Below, in pieces: positions 17,559 through 23,155 of a stretch of 27,033 bases of DNA (the stretch's first letter is position 1; every line of letters begins with the position of its first letter). Below the pieces are notes generated by a model. That model searched no databases. It was given only the letters and a program-made list of their open reading frames with translations, and was not told the DNA's origin. Where the stretch lies: positions 1-27,033 of the IMG/VR virus record IMGVR_UViG_3300020717_000020. One strand, written 5' to 3'. Both the position numbers and the translations under genes were made by a program. Source of the stretch: a virus.

Positions 17559-17942
17559 ATGACAAGCGTACTAACTTTAGGAGATCTTCAAGGCAAGACA
17601 GAATTCGAGATCATAGAGCGTCTCACACAGGAATACGGAGAAGGTGACGGATCGGATCTTGAAAATAAAGAAGTCCTCATAGCTTATGAGTCTATAGGTT
17701 CTTGGGGATGCGATTCGAGATCGTTCTTCCTTCTGAGAGACAAGACGTCAGGGGGGCTATTTGAAATACACGGATCACACTGTTCTTGCTACGGATTCGA
17801 AGGTCAGTTGCAGTTAGAGTCCTCATCAGTATCTTCTCTCAAATACAGAGATCGTGAAGGGTCAGTATTCAGCACAGGAGGATACGACGGAGACGAGTCA
17901 GAGAACAAAAGGCTTGTGAGTGAGTTCATAAAGGATCTATAA
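17559..17942 (+). CDS. Conserved phage protein with SHCSCYGFEGQ motif (127 aa)
   Basis: The product contains SIGSWGCDSRSFFLLRDKTS followed by EIHGSHCSCYGFEGQLQLES (residues ~48-90). The H-C-S-C-Y-G-F-E motif with two close Cys is a signature I recall from phage hypothetical proteins across many groups. The Cys/His cluster could bind a metal. It is co-transcribed with the gene at 17312 and is followed at once by the main tRNA run, so the transcript may continue into the tRNAs. Confidence 0.75.
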   Translation: MTSVLTLGDLQGKTEFEIIERLTQEYGEGDGSDLENKEVLIAYESIGSWGCDSRSFFLLRDKTSGGLFEIHGSHCSCYGFEGQLQLESSSVSSLKYRDREGSVFSTGGYDGDESENKRLVSEFIKDL

Positions 17943-17950
17943 TATAAAAT

Positions 17951-18023
17951 GCGTGCGTAGCTCAATTGGCTAGAGTATTGGTCTCCAAAACCAAAGATGA
18001 GGGTTCGAGTCCCTACGTGCGCG
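17951..18023 (+). tRNA. tRNA-Trp (CCA)
   Basis: Anticodon arm TTGGT-CTCCAAA-ACCAA. Acceptor GCGTGCG with CGTGCGC (two wobbles). Discriminator G, as expected for Trp. Confidence 0.92.
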
Positions 18024-18029
18024 CAGAAT

Positions 18030-18102
18030 GCCCTTGTAGTTCAAAGGATCAGAACGTCTGGCTACGGACCAGGAGATAGGAGTTCGAATCTCTTTGAGGG
18101 TA
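18030..18102 (+). tRNA. tRNA-Arg (ACG)
   Basis: Anticodon arm TCTGG-CTACGGA-CCAGG, T-loop TTCGAAT. Acceptor GCCCTTG with TGAGGGT has three G-T wobble pairs. Confidence 0.88.
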
Positions 18103-18108
18103 CAGTAA

Positions 18109-18180
18109 GGTCGATTGGCCGAGTGATTTAGGCGCAGGTCTGCAAAACCTGCCACATGGGTTTGAGTCCTATATCGACCT
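18109..18180 (+). tRNA. tRNA-Cys (GCA)
   Basis: Acceptor GGTCGAT with ATCGACC, anticodon arm CAGGT-CTGCAAA-ACCTG, discriminator T as expected for Cys. Confidence 0.93.
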
Positions 18181-18214
18181 CAGTGTGATCTTTGACATAT
18201 TGGAAAGTAAATAT

Positions 18215-18287
18215 CTAGATGTGGCCGAGTTGGTGAGGCACTTGCTTTGGGAGCAAGACTAGGAAGGATCGTCACCTTTCATCTAGA
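18215..18287 (+). tRNA. tRNA-Pro (TGG)
   Basis: Acceptor CTAGATG with CATCTAG (C1-G72, usual for Pro), anticodon arm CTTGC-TTTGGGA-GCAAG. Confidence 0.92.
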
Positions 18288-18293
18288 CACAAT

Positions 18294-18366
18294 GGGCTGT
18301 TGGTATAGTTGGCTAACACACTTGCCTTGCACGCAGGAGTCTCCGGTTCGAATCTGGAACGGTCCA
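18294..18366 (+). tRNA. tRNA-Ala (TGC)
   Basis: Acceptor GGGCTGT with ACGGTCC, including the G3-T70 wobble that is the alanine identity element. Anticodon arm CTTGC-CTTGCAC-GCAGG. Confidence 0.93.
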
Positions 18367-18403
18367 CAATATTATTAGTCTCACAGCTAAGAACAGAATA
18401 AAT

Positions 18404-18440
18404 TGACAAATACCTAATTCAGTTGCAAATGTTTTAGGTT
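18404..18440 (+). promoter_or_regulatory. Hairpin-promoter-like module inside the tRNA cluster
   Basis: ACAAATACCTAA is followed by TTTTAGGTTTATAAG; CCTAA pairs with TTAGG. This is another covarying copy of the module seen at 6962 and 7284, placed before tRNA-Val. Confidence 0.4.
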
Positions 18441-18473
18441 TATAAGTGAGTAAAGTCGAATAATAATATACTT

Positions 18474-18545
18474 AGTCCCTTAGCTCAACGGGAGAGCACT
18501 TGGCTTACATCCAAGAGGTTGTGATATCGTAATTCACAGGGACTA
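18474..18545 (+). tRNA. tRNA-Val (TAC)
   Basis: Acceptor AGTCCCT with AGGGACT, anticodon arm CTTGG-CTTACAT-CCAAG. The T-arm GTGAT-ATCGTAA-TTCAC has one mismatch, as in the Phe tRNA. Confidence 0.88.
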
Positions 18546-18551
18546 CTTTAA

Positions 18552-18622
18552 GCAGATATCGTATAGTGGTAGTACTCCTTCCTTCCAAGTAGGAGGCCTC
18601 GGTTCGATTCCGGGTATCTGCT
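18552..18622 (+). tRNA. tRNA-Gly (TCC)
   Basis: Acceptor GCAGATA with TATCTGC, anticodon loop CTTCCAA in a stem with one T-T mismatch, discriminator T, T-loop TTCGATT. Confidence 0.9.
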
Positions 18623-18628
18623 CCTCAT

Positions 18629-18700
18629 AGTCGCTTAGTATAAAGGCTAACACGTCGGGTTTTGGTCCCGAAGATGGTGGTTCGATCCCATCAGCGACTA
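18629..18700 (+). tRNA. tRNA-Gln (TTG)
   Basis: Acceptor AGTCGCT with AGCGACT, anticodon arm TCGGG-TTTTGGT-CCCGA, T-loop TTCGATC. Confidence 0.9.
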
Positions 18701-18701
18701 C

Positions 18702-18779
18702 AATAACCACAAGCCTTTAGAGACCGAGAGGTTAGGATCCCAAAAGGTTAAAGATGACGTCCGATAGGTAGTGGTTATT
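18702..18779 (+). ncRNA. tRNA-sized structured element that is not a tRNA
   Basis: AATAACCAC (18702-18710) pairs perfectly with GTGGTTATT (18771-18779). Inside, AGCCTTT (18712-18718) pairs with AAAGGTT (18743-18749), and GACC-GAGA-GGTT forms a small GNRA-capped hairpin (18722-18733). TCCGATA at 18760 resembles a T-loop, but no anticodon arm can be drawn. It sits exactly in the spacing of the tRNA genes, two bases from tRNA-Ser. Confidence 0.45.
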
Positions 18780-18781
18780 TT

Positions 18782-18868
18782 GGAAGGGTAAAGCGTAATT
18801 GGTATCGCCCCGGTCTTGAAAACCGGTATCGTTTGCTCGGTGTGTAGGTTCGAGTCCTGCCTCTTCCG
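18782..18868 (+). tRNA. tRNA-Ser (TGA)
   Basis: Type II tRNA with a long variable arm. Acceptor GGAAGGG with CTCTTCC, anticodon arm CCGGT-CTTGAAA-ACCGG, discriminator G. The 3' CCA is encoded (18869-18871), unlike in most of its neighbours. Confidence 0.93.
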
Positions 18869-18874
18869 CCATAT

Positions 18875-18947
18875 GGGTCTTGAAGCTTTAAGGTGAAGCG
18901 CATGTTTGTGGAGCATGATAACTCGGTTCGATACCGGGCTAGACCCC
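18875..18947 (+). tRNA. tRNA-His (GTG)
   Basis: Anticodon arm CATGT-TTGTGGA-GCATG; acceptor GGGTCTT with TAGACCC; discriminator C as expected for His. The base at -1 is T, so G-1 is not encoded. Confidence 0.9.
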
Positions 18948-18951
18948 AAAA

Positions 18952-19036
18952 GGAAGATTGCGAGAAAGGTAATCGGCTGGCTTGCTAAGCTATGGCTGGG
19001 ATAAAACCCAAGGGGGATCGTTACCTCCATCTTCCG
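18952..19036 (+). tRNA. tRNA-Ser (GCT)
   Basis: Type II tRNA. Acceptor GGAAGAT with ATCTTCC, anticodon loop TTGCTAA, discriminator G, T-arm GGGGG-ATCGTTA-CCTCC. The anticodon stem is imperfect. Confidence 0.85.
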
Positions 19037-19041
19037 CACAT

Positions 19042-19114
19042 GGAACTATAGTAGAATGGTTTAGCACGCCTGCCTGATACGTAGGTAATTCAAGTTCGAG
19101 TCTTGATAGTTCCA
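19042..19114 (+). tRNA. tRNA-Ile (GAT)
   Basis: Acceptor GGAACTA with TAGTTCC, anticodon arm CCTGC-CTGATAC-GTAGG, T-loop TTCGAGT. Confidence 0.92.
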
Positions 19115-19123
19115 CATAAATTT

Positions 19124-19196
19124 GGGTATATAGCGCAGTTGGTAGCGCAGCAGGCTGTTAATCTGTTGGTCGTAGGTTCGATCCCTACTATACCCG
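19124..19196 (+). tRNA. tRNA-Asn (GTT)
   Basis: Acceptor GGGTATA with TATACCC, anticodon arm GCAGG-CTGTTAA-TCTGT, discriminator G. CCA is encoded at 19197-19199. Confidence 0.93.
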
Positions 19197-19236
19197 CCAC
19201 TAAAAAGATAGTTTGATAATTGTCAAGATCTTTTAG

Positions 19237-19244
19237 TACTTTTA
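19237..19244 (+). promoter_or_regulatory. Promoter -7 box TACTTTTA within the tRNA cluster
   Basis: TTGTCAAGATCTTTTAGTAC leads into TACTTTTATAATAC, 16 nt before the unusual tRNA at 19261. It would give the second half of the cluster its own start. Confidence 0.55.
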
Positions 19245-19260
19245 TAATACAGTAAAAAAT

Positions 19261-19346
19261 ACGGGTTTGGTGTATAGAGAAGCACACTTGGTAGCGCAGC
19301 CAAGAAGTATGATGACTGTAAGGTGGTGCAAATCCCTTAACCCGTG
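19261..19346 (+). tRNA. Degenerate type II tRNA, anticodon unresolved
   Basis: Acceptor ACGGGTT pairs with AACCCGT. A D-arm (GTGT...GCAC), a stem CTTGG/CCAAG (19287-19291, 19300-19304) and a T-arm-like GGTGCAAATCC are present. The anticodon-position loop is eight bases (TAGCGCAG, 19292-19299) without U33. A variable region of 17-18 nt makes it type II (Leu, Ser or Tyr class). Tyr is the only amino acid without a clear tRNA here, but no GTA lies in the loop. It may be decayed or unusually processed. Confidence 0.5.
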
Positions 19347-19351
19347 CAATT

Positions 19352-19423
19352 GGTCTTTTGGTGAAGTGGCTATCATACTGCACTGTCGATGCAGAGTAGA
19401 CGGATCGAAACCGTCATGGACCG
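19352..19423 (+). tRNA. tRNA-Asp (GTC)
   Basis: Anticodon arm CTGCA-CTGTCGA-TGCAG, T-arm GACGG-ATCGAAA-CCGTC, acceptor GGTCTTT with ATGGACC (one mismatch), discriminator G. Confidence 0.9.
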
Positions 19424-19430
19424 CATTTTT

Positions 19431-19505
19431 GTACCATTAGCTCAGTTGGTTAGAGCGCCGGCCTCCTATAGCCGTAGGTCACAGGTTCAAACCCTGTATG
19501 GTACA
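19431..19505 (+). tRNA. tRNA-Arg (CCT) with an 8-nt anticodon loop
   Basis: Acceptor GTACCAT with ATGGTAC, D-arm GCTC/GAGC and T-arm ACAGG-TTCAAAC-CCTGT are all standard. The anticodon stem CGGC/GCCG (19459-19462, 19471-19474) encloses eight bases, CTCCTATA, instead of seven; the next pair outward is C-T. With T33 in place the triplet anticodon is CCT (Arg). As a four-base anticodon it would be CCTA. The gene is otherwise intact, so the extra base looks maintained, not decayed. Confidence 0.8.
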
Positions 19506-19669
19506 CGAAAGCCCGAAGGCCAAGGGATCGAAGATAGGAAAGTCTGGTTAAGGTGTATAGCTACACTACCCGCCACTAAACCTCTGGAGGAAGAGAGCTC
19601 ATTCAGAGCAGCCAAAACGTATGCCAGCACAGTTGAGAAGCTCTGGGGATAATCTAAAAGCTTCATTTT

Positions 19670-19741
19670 GGACGCGTAGTTTAACTGGAAAAACACTTGC
19701 CTTGTAAGCATGAGTCCCTGGGTCGGTTCCGGGTGTGTCCT
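19670..19741 (+). tRNA. tRNA-Thr (TGT)
   Basis: Anticodon arm CTTGC-CTTGTAA-GCATG (one T-T mismatch), acceptor GGACGCG with TGTGTCC, discriminator T. The 164 bases before it (19506-19669) hold no gene that I can support. Confidence 0.88.
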
Positions 19742-19756
19742 CTAAAAATCAAAGTA

Positions 19757-19987
19757 ATGAAACAACCAAAGACAATAAAGATCAAACCAGGATCAGAGAA
19801 GACATTATACAAACTTCCAGATACCCCGATCCCTTGCAAAATACAGGAAAGGGAGCAAGGAGATGATTCGAAGATAGTATACATCACGAATCCAAAGTAC
19901 ATAAAAGACTCAAAAGATCCAGTCACCTCGGCACCATATCTCTCGTTCACAAAGACAGAGTACGAGGTCGTAGAGTGGACAGACTAA
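19757..19987 (+). CDS. Small basic protein of unknown function (76 aa)
   Basis: ATG 19757 lies just after tRNA-Thr; the longer frame from 19697 would run through that tRNA and is rejected. The product MKQPKTIKIKPGSEKTLYKL...YEVVEWTD is Lys/Pro-rich and predicted to be beta strands. It ends seven bases before tRNA-Arg(TCT), so it is inserted between tRNA genes. No family is recognised. Confidence 0.65.
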   Translation: MKQPKTIKIKPGSEKTLYKLPDTPIPCKIQEREQGDDSKIVYITNPKYIKDSKDPVTSAPYLSFTKTEYEVVEWTD

Positions 19988-19993
19988 TATTTT

Positions 19994-20067
19994 GGCTCGG
20001 TAGCTCAGCTGGATAGAGCACCAGCCTTCTAAGCTGGGGGTCATTGGTTCGAATCCAATCCGAGTCA
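19994..20067 (+). tRNA. tRNA-Arg (TCT)
   Basis: Acceptor GGCTCGG with CCGAGTC, anticodon arm CCAGC-CTTCTAA-GCTGG, T-loop TTCGAAT. Its seven-base loop contrasts with the eight-base loop of tRNA-Arg(CCT). Confidence 0.95.
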
Positions 20068-20089
20068 CAGCATAAAAATACACAATGCA

Positions 20090-20260
20090 ATGAAGATCAC
20101 ACTAAAAGAAGGTCAAGACATGTTCTTCACCTCTGACACACACATAAACCACAAGAACATCTGTCGAGGAGTCACTTCATGGAATGGTAACTTGGACAGG
20201 ACTCGGGACTTTGATAGTCTGGAGAAGATGAAAGATAGGTTTCAAATAAAACTGATATGA
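20090..20260 (+). pseudogene. Truncated metallophosphoesterase N-terminus (56 aa)
   Basis: The product MKITLKEGQDMFFTSDTHIN followed by HKNICRGVTSWN has the first calcineurin-phosphoesterase motif D-x-H with the usual H-x-N-I extension (FTSDTHINHKNI). The later motifs (GDxx, GNHD, GHxH) are absent and the frame stops at 20258-20260 after KLI. Intact members of this group are several times longer, so this is probably a deletion remnant. It overlaps the next small gene by ATGA. The full-length enzyme at 24507 is a different type. Confidence 0.6.
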
Positions 20261-20376
20261 TAAGTAGACTGATAAAGATTTTCAACCACGAGATCTGGAT
20301 GATATGTAAAAAATGCGGACTGGAATATGATGCTCGAAGATCTGAATATTGCGAATCATGCGAACATAAAAACTAA
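20257..20376 (+). CDS. Mini zinc-ribbon protein (39 aa)
   Basis: The product MISRLIKIFNHEIWMICKKC continues GLEYDARRSEYCESCEHKN. It has two C-x2-C pairs (CKKC and CESC) about 18 residues apart, the layout of a rubredoxin-like zinc ribbon. It overlaps the truncated phosphoesterase gene. A stand-alone zinc knuckle in a phage often binds nucleic acid or a protein partner; the target is unknown. Confidence 0.6.
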   Translation: MISRLIKIFNHEIWMICKKCGLEYDARRSEYCESCEHKN

Positions 20377-20385
20377 AAATGAACT

Positions 20386-20589
20386 ATGCCACACAAACAC
20401 TACCATGATAATAAGGTATTTGCATGGATCATCGTTGCCGCTTGCGTGGTATCGACAAGCGCGATGATACTGTTACTAACGATTGCAAAATGGGATAATT
20501 ATAAAAGAAGACTAAATCATATTCCGTATCAGTCTAGATACCTCAGAAGTAACTACGATGATATGAAACGTGGTAAAATGCTCCGATGA
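20386..20589 (+). CDS. Small membrane protein ending inside tRNA-Leu (67 aa)
   Basis: The product has a His-rich start (MPHKHYHDNK), one hydrophobic segment (FAWIIVAACVVSTSAMILLL, residues 12-31) and a basic tail (YDDMKRGKMLR). Its last ten bases lie within the tRNA-Leu gene at 20580, so the mRNA end and the tRNA 5' end compete for the same bases. No family is recognised. Confidence 0.6.
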   Translation: MPHKHYHDNKVFAWIIVAACVVSTSAMILLLTIAKWDNYKRRLNHIPYQSRYLRSNYDDMKRGKMLR

Positions 20590-20661
20590 TGAAATTGGTA
20601 GACAGCACAGACTTAGGATCTGTGGTCGTAAGACGTGTGGGTTCGAATCCCACTTGGAGCA
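20580..20661 (+). tRNA. tRNA-Leu (TAG)
   Basis: Type II. Acceptor GCTCCGA with TTGGAGC, anticodon arm ACAGA-CTTAGGA-TCTGT, T-loop TTCGAAT, discriminator A. The 5' end overlaps the upstream CDS. Confidence 0.94.
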
Positions 20662-20680
20662 CAGGATAAAACAAAAAAAC

Positions 20681-21109
20681 ATGGAAAAGGTTTGGATCTA
20701 TTTAGACGACGTAAGAACTCCAATAGCAAATGGAATGGACAAGGTGTGGACAGTCGTAAGAAATTATGATGAGTTCGTTTCAAAGGTTATAGAGATAGGA
20801 CTTAAGAACATCGAGGTCATATCTTTGGACCACGATCTTGGAGACTCGGCGATGGCAGAGTTCTATACCAACGTGTCTCCGAACTACACCCTGGACTATG
20901 ATAATATAAAAGAGAAAACTGGAATGGATTGTGCAAAGTGGTTGGTAGATCATAGCATAGAAACACAGATCGCTCTTCCGCAGATATATACGCACAGCGC
21001 AAACCCTATAGGCAGCGCTAACATCATGGGGTACATAAACAACTATCTGATGAGGAGCAGACGGCCACAGAGTTGCGTTAGAGTACAGATAAACCACACA
21101 GTGTCATGA
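20681..21109 (+). CDS. cREC-type (cyclic-phosphate processing receiver) domain protein (142 aa)
   Basis: Start at ATG 20681, 19 nt after tRNA-Leu; the longer frame runs through that tRNA and is rejected. The motifs are VWIYLDDVRTP (residues 3-13), VVRNYDEFVSKV, VISLDHDLGD (~44-53), the helix GMDCAKWLVD, and YTHSANPIGSANIMGY (~106-121). These acidic pairs and the H-S-A-N-P motif define the cREC family, which others have predicted to process cyclic phosphates at RNA ends. A predicted RNA-end enzyme next to tRNA genes suggests RNA repair. It overlaps the DUF458 gene by ATGA. Confidence 0.75.
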   Translation: MEKVWIYLDDVRTPIANGMDKVWTVVRNYDEFVSKVIEIGLKNIEVISLDHDLGDSAMAEFYTNVSPNYTLDYDNIKEKTGMDCAKWLVDHSIETQIALPQIYTHSANPIGSANIMGYINNYLMRSRRPQSCVRVQINHTVS

Positions 21110-21564
21110 GAAAGTTCAAAACGTTAAACGAAAACACTCCAGTAGAAGTTCTGGATTACATGAAGCAGTACATGAGTTCTCACAAAGACATAGAGATACT
21201 CATCGGATGTGACTCTCAGGTAAAAGGCCGGGTGACAGTTTACGCTTTGGTTTTGGCAATGTACACTCCAGGCAAGGGCGCCCATGTCATATACGATAAG
21301 TTCACCACTCCAAAGGACAGAGAGATCTCGACCAGGCTCATCAACGAGGTGTGGTATTCGATAGACCTTGCAAATTATATAATGGAAGCCGGGCTGCCAA
21401 GAGCGAAGTACATCGACATCGATCTGAATCCTGATCCGAGATACAAATCCAACGAAGTCTTGAGAGAGGCTGTGGGTTGGGCAGAGGGCCTTGGGTACAC
21501 CGTGAGGCACAAAGGAGACAGCCCTATGATGACCTACGCGGCTGACTCACTTGTTAAGGGTTGA
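21106..21564 (+). CDS. DUF458 RNase H-like protein, YkuK type (152 aa)
   Basis: The core has IEILIGCDSQVKGRVTVYAL (~28-48), which supplies the first acidic residue of an RNase H fold, then AHVIYDKFTTPKDREISTRL, EVWYSIDLANYI, and KYIDIDLNPDPRYKSNEVLR with a D-x-D-x-N motif. It ends KGDSPMMTYAADSLVKG. This matches the DUF458/YkuK family, thought to be an RNase H-like nuclease. It is coupled to the cREC gene by ATGA overlap. Confidence 0.8.
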   Translation: MRKFKTLNENTPVEVLDYMKQYMSSHKDIEILIGCDSQVKGRVTVYALVLAMYTPGKGAHVIYDKFTTPKDREISTRLINEVWYSIDLANYIMEAGLPRAKYIDIDLNPDPRYKSNEVLREAVGWAEGLGYTVRHKGDSPMMTYAADSLVKG

Positions 21565-21572
21565 TATTTATA
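21563..21572 (+). promoter_or_regulatory. GATATTTATA promoter-like box
   Basis: GATATTTATA spans the DUF458 stop codon and ends four bases before ATG 21577. Confidence 0.4.
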
Positions 21573-21576
21573 CTCG

Positions 21577-22314
21577 ATGAAGTTACTCACATTACTTTTA
21601 GAATTCTATAAAGAAGAATATGATCTCAATCTTAGAGAAGGTGAGATAAAGACCACTCCTATTGGACAATCTATAGATATTCTGCATAGACGCTTTCCTA
21701 ATTATGAAATATATAGTGAGAAAGATGAAAATACTTTTGAGATTGATATATTAAAAAGCAAAGATGCTTTTTCTCTTAAAGATGCAGAAGATCTACTAGT
21801 TCTCTTAAATAATCTAGGCTGGTTTATATCATATATGAAGCTTCATAGTAATACCAATAGGTTTGAAGATAGATACAATAAAACTACATTTTTAAGTTCT
21901 CTAAAAAGTGAAAAAATACATTCTATATTTTTAAGATGTGAAGCTAAATTTGATTTTAAAGTAAATAAGATCCCAAAAACCCTCTATCACATTGCCCCAT
22001 TAGATAATTGGAAAAAGATTGAAGACATAGGATTAGTTCCCAAATCGAGATCAAAAGCATCATATCATCCAGAAAGAGTTTATCTTGCAAAAACGGAAAA
22101 TGTAGCCAAACAATTAGCTTATCAAATGTATAGTAAGACTGGGATTAAGAAGTATGCTATTTTAAAGATAGATACAGATATGATACCTGGTGAGTATTTT
22201 AAACTTTATCAAGATCCAAATTATCTAAAAGCTGGATATTATACATTGAATAACATTCCGCCGATCGCTTTGGAAAAAATTAAAGATATTGAAGTAAAAT
22301 CCACATATGACTAA
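21577..22314 (+). CDS. ADP-ribosyltransferase-fold protein, KptA/Tpt1-like (245 aa)
   Basis: The C-terminal half has TLYHIAPLDNWKKIEDIGLV, then PKSRSKASYHPERVYLAKT (residues ~135-173), then AILKIDTDMIPGEYFKLYQD. An H at the first strand, 'GLVP', and a later strand 'RVYLA' is the layout of ART-fold proteins such as RNA 2'-phosphotransferase. Similar YH-x-T/A-P...HPERIYL proteins occur in phages from memory. The N-terminal ~125 residues are unassigned. The gene is clearly more AT-rich than its neighbours, which points to recent acquisition. The substrate is unknown. Confidence 0.6.
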   Translation: MKLLTLLLEFYKEEYDLNLREGEIKTTPIGQSIDILHRRFPNYEIYSEKDENTFEIDILKSKDAFSLKDAEDLLVLLNNLGWFISYMKLHSNTNRFEDRYNKTTFLSSLKSEKIHSIFLRCEAKFDFKVNKIPKTLYHIAPLDNWKKIEDIGLVPKSRSKASYHPERVYLAKTENVAKQLAYQMYSKTGIKKYAILKIDTDMIPGEYFKLYQDPNYLKAGYYTLNNIPPIALEKIKDIEVKSTYD

Positions 22315-22661
22315 TGGCATCACACGTATTGTCTTTTAAAAATAAGGAGGAGTTCTTCCAAAAGATAAAAGAAAAAGACCGCGACCTTTTGGTTAAGATG
22401 GTCAAGACAATATTGTATGCGATCAAGCATAAGAAACAAACAGTCAGTATTTTTGAAGTGATCTTTACTGATGTGAAATATTCCGCAGACTTAAAAGAGT
22501 TAATATTTACAAAAGATAAGGCGGACTATATCCCAACTCTTAAGGCTGTGATGGATGATATGATCAGATTCGAGGAGTATGAGTTATGTGCGGAGATCAA
22601 AGAAGCGCTAGAAAAGAAGAAAAGGATAAACTCAAAAGAAAAACTTCCAATATCAAACTAA
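22314..22661 (+). CDS. Helical protein of unknown function (115 aa)
   Basis: The start overlaps the previous stop (TAATG). The product MASHVLSFKNKEEFFQKIKE... is helical and Lys-rich. Its end, RFEEYELCAEIKEALEKKKR (~85-104), resembles a UvrB/UvrC-type helical hairpin (E-x-Y-E-x-A-A-x-L/I-R-x). A protein-protein contact role is plausible. It may partner the ART-like protein. A promoter for the tmRNA follows the stop. Confidence 0.6.
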   Translation: MASHVLSFKNKEEFFQKIKEKDRDLLVKMVKTILYAIKHKKQTVSIFEVIFTDVKYSADLKELIFTKDKADYIPTLKAVMDDMIRFEEYELCAEIKEALEKKKRINSKEKLPISN

Positions 22662-22667
22662 AAGACG

Positions 22668-22675
22668 TATATTTA
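22668..22675 (+). promoter_or_regulatory. tmRNA promoter -7 box TATATTTA
   Basis: AAAAGACGTATATTTATAGT ends about 16 nt before the first base of the tmRNA and shares the AAAAGACGTA prefix with promoters at 14858 and 16219. Confidence 0.6.
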
Positions 22676-22696
22676 TAGTATATAAAGCACGAGACT

Positions 22697-23088
22697 GGGG
22701 CATACTGGTTTTGACAGCGATAGAGCTCTTTGAGATGATGCAAGCAGTGCTAGATCGGACGCACTTAAATCTGACTATCAAAACACAAATGCAAACGTAG
22801 AGCTTTCTACATGGACATTCGAAGACGCTATGGCGTTCGCCGAAGGTGAGCTAGAGATGGCCGCCTAAGTCCTTGGGCCGGTGCACACGTGCCTAGAAAC
22901 AGAAGTGCAAATGAGAGGGTCGCAGGTTGGAGCCCTTATAAAATAATTCCAAGACCAGGTTGTTTAGAAGTTGGTTTCCCACATACATCAAACTTCATAT
23001 TTTGTGTTTTTAGAAAAATCCACTAAGCTTGTGAAAGAATTACTTAGATAACATTGTTTGGACGAGGGTTCGAATCCCTCATGTTCCA
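22697..23088 (+). ncRNA. ssrA: tmRNA with unusually long tag (25 codons)
   Basis: 5' GGGGCAT (22697-22703) pairs with 3' ATGTTCC (23081-23087); discriminator A at 23088. ACTGGTTTTGACAG is the usual tmRNA 5' segment, and GAGGG-TTCGAAT-CCCTC is the T-arm. A resume-like GCA AAC (22791) opens a frame that begins ANVEL, includes STWTFEDAM, ends EGELEMAA and stops with TAA (22866-22868), followed by paired regions. Tags are commonly ~8-20 residues, so this is at the long end. The C-terminal M-A-A is similar to the L-A-A degron. It rescues stalled ribosomes with SmpB, here presumably host SmpB. Confidence 0.9.
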
Positions 23089-23155
23089 CACCAGATCAGA
23101 GAATAAAATATCTGATCACTCAAAACAAAGATTGCAAAAGTTAAAGAAGTTTCAA

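Noticed and set aside
18702-18779. A 23rd standard tRNA
   Set aside because: The closing stem fits, but no anticodon arm or D-arm can be drawn without breaking the stronger inner helix.
18698-19383. Minus-strand ORFs across the tRNA cluster
   Set aside because: They are antisense to tRNA genes with full secondary structure.
19389-19652. 87-aa ORF spanning tRNA-Asp and tRNA-Arg(CCT)
   Set aside because: The start is inside a tRNA and the downstream part lacks an internal start codon, although its last 20 residues look protein-like.
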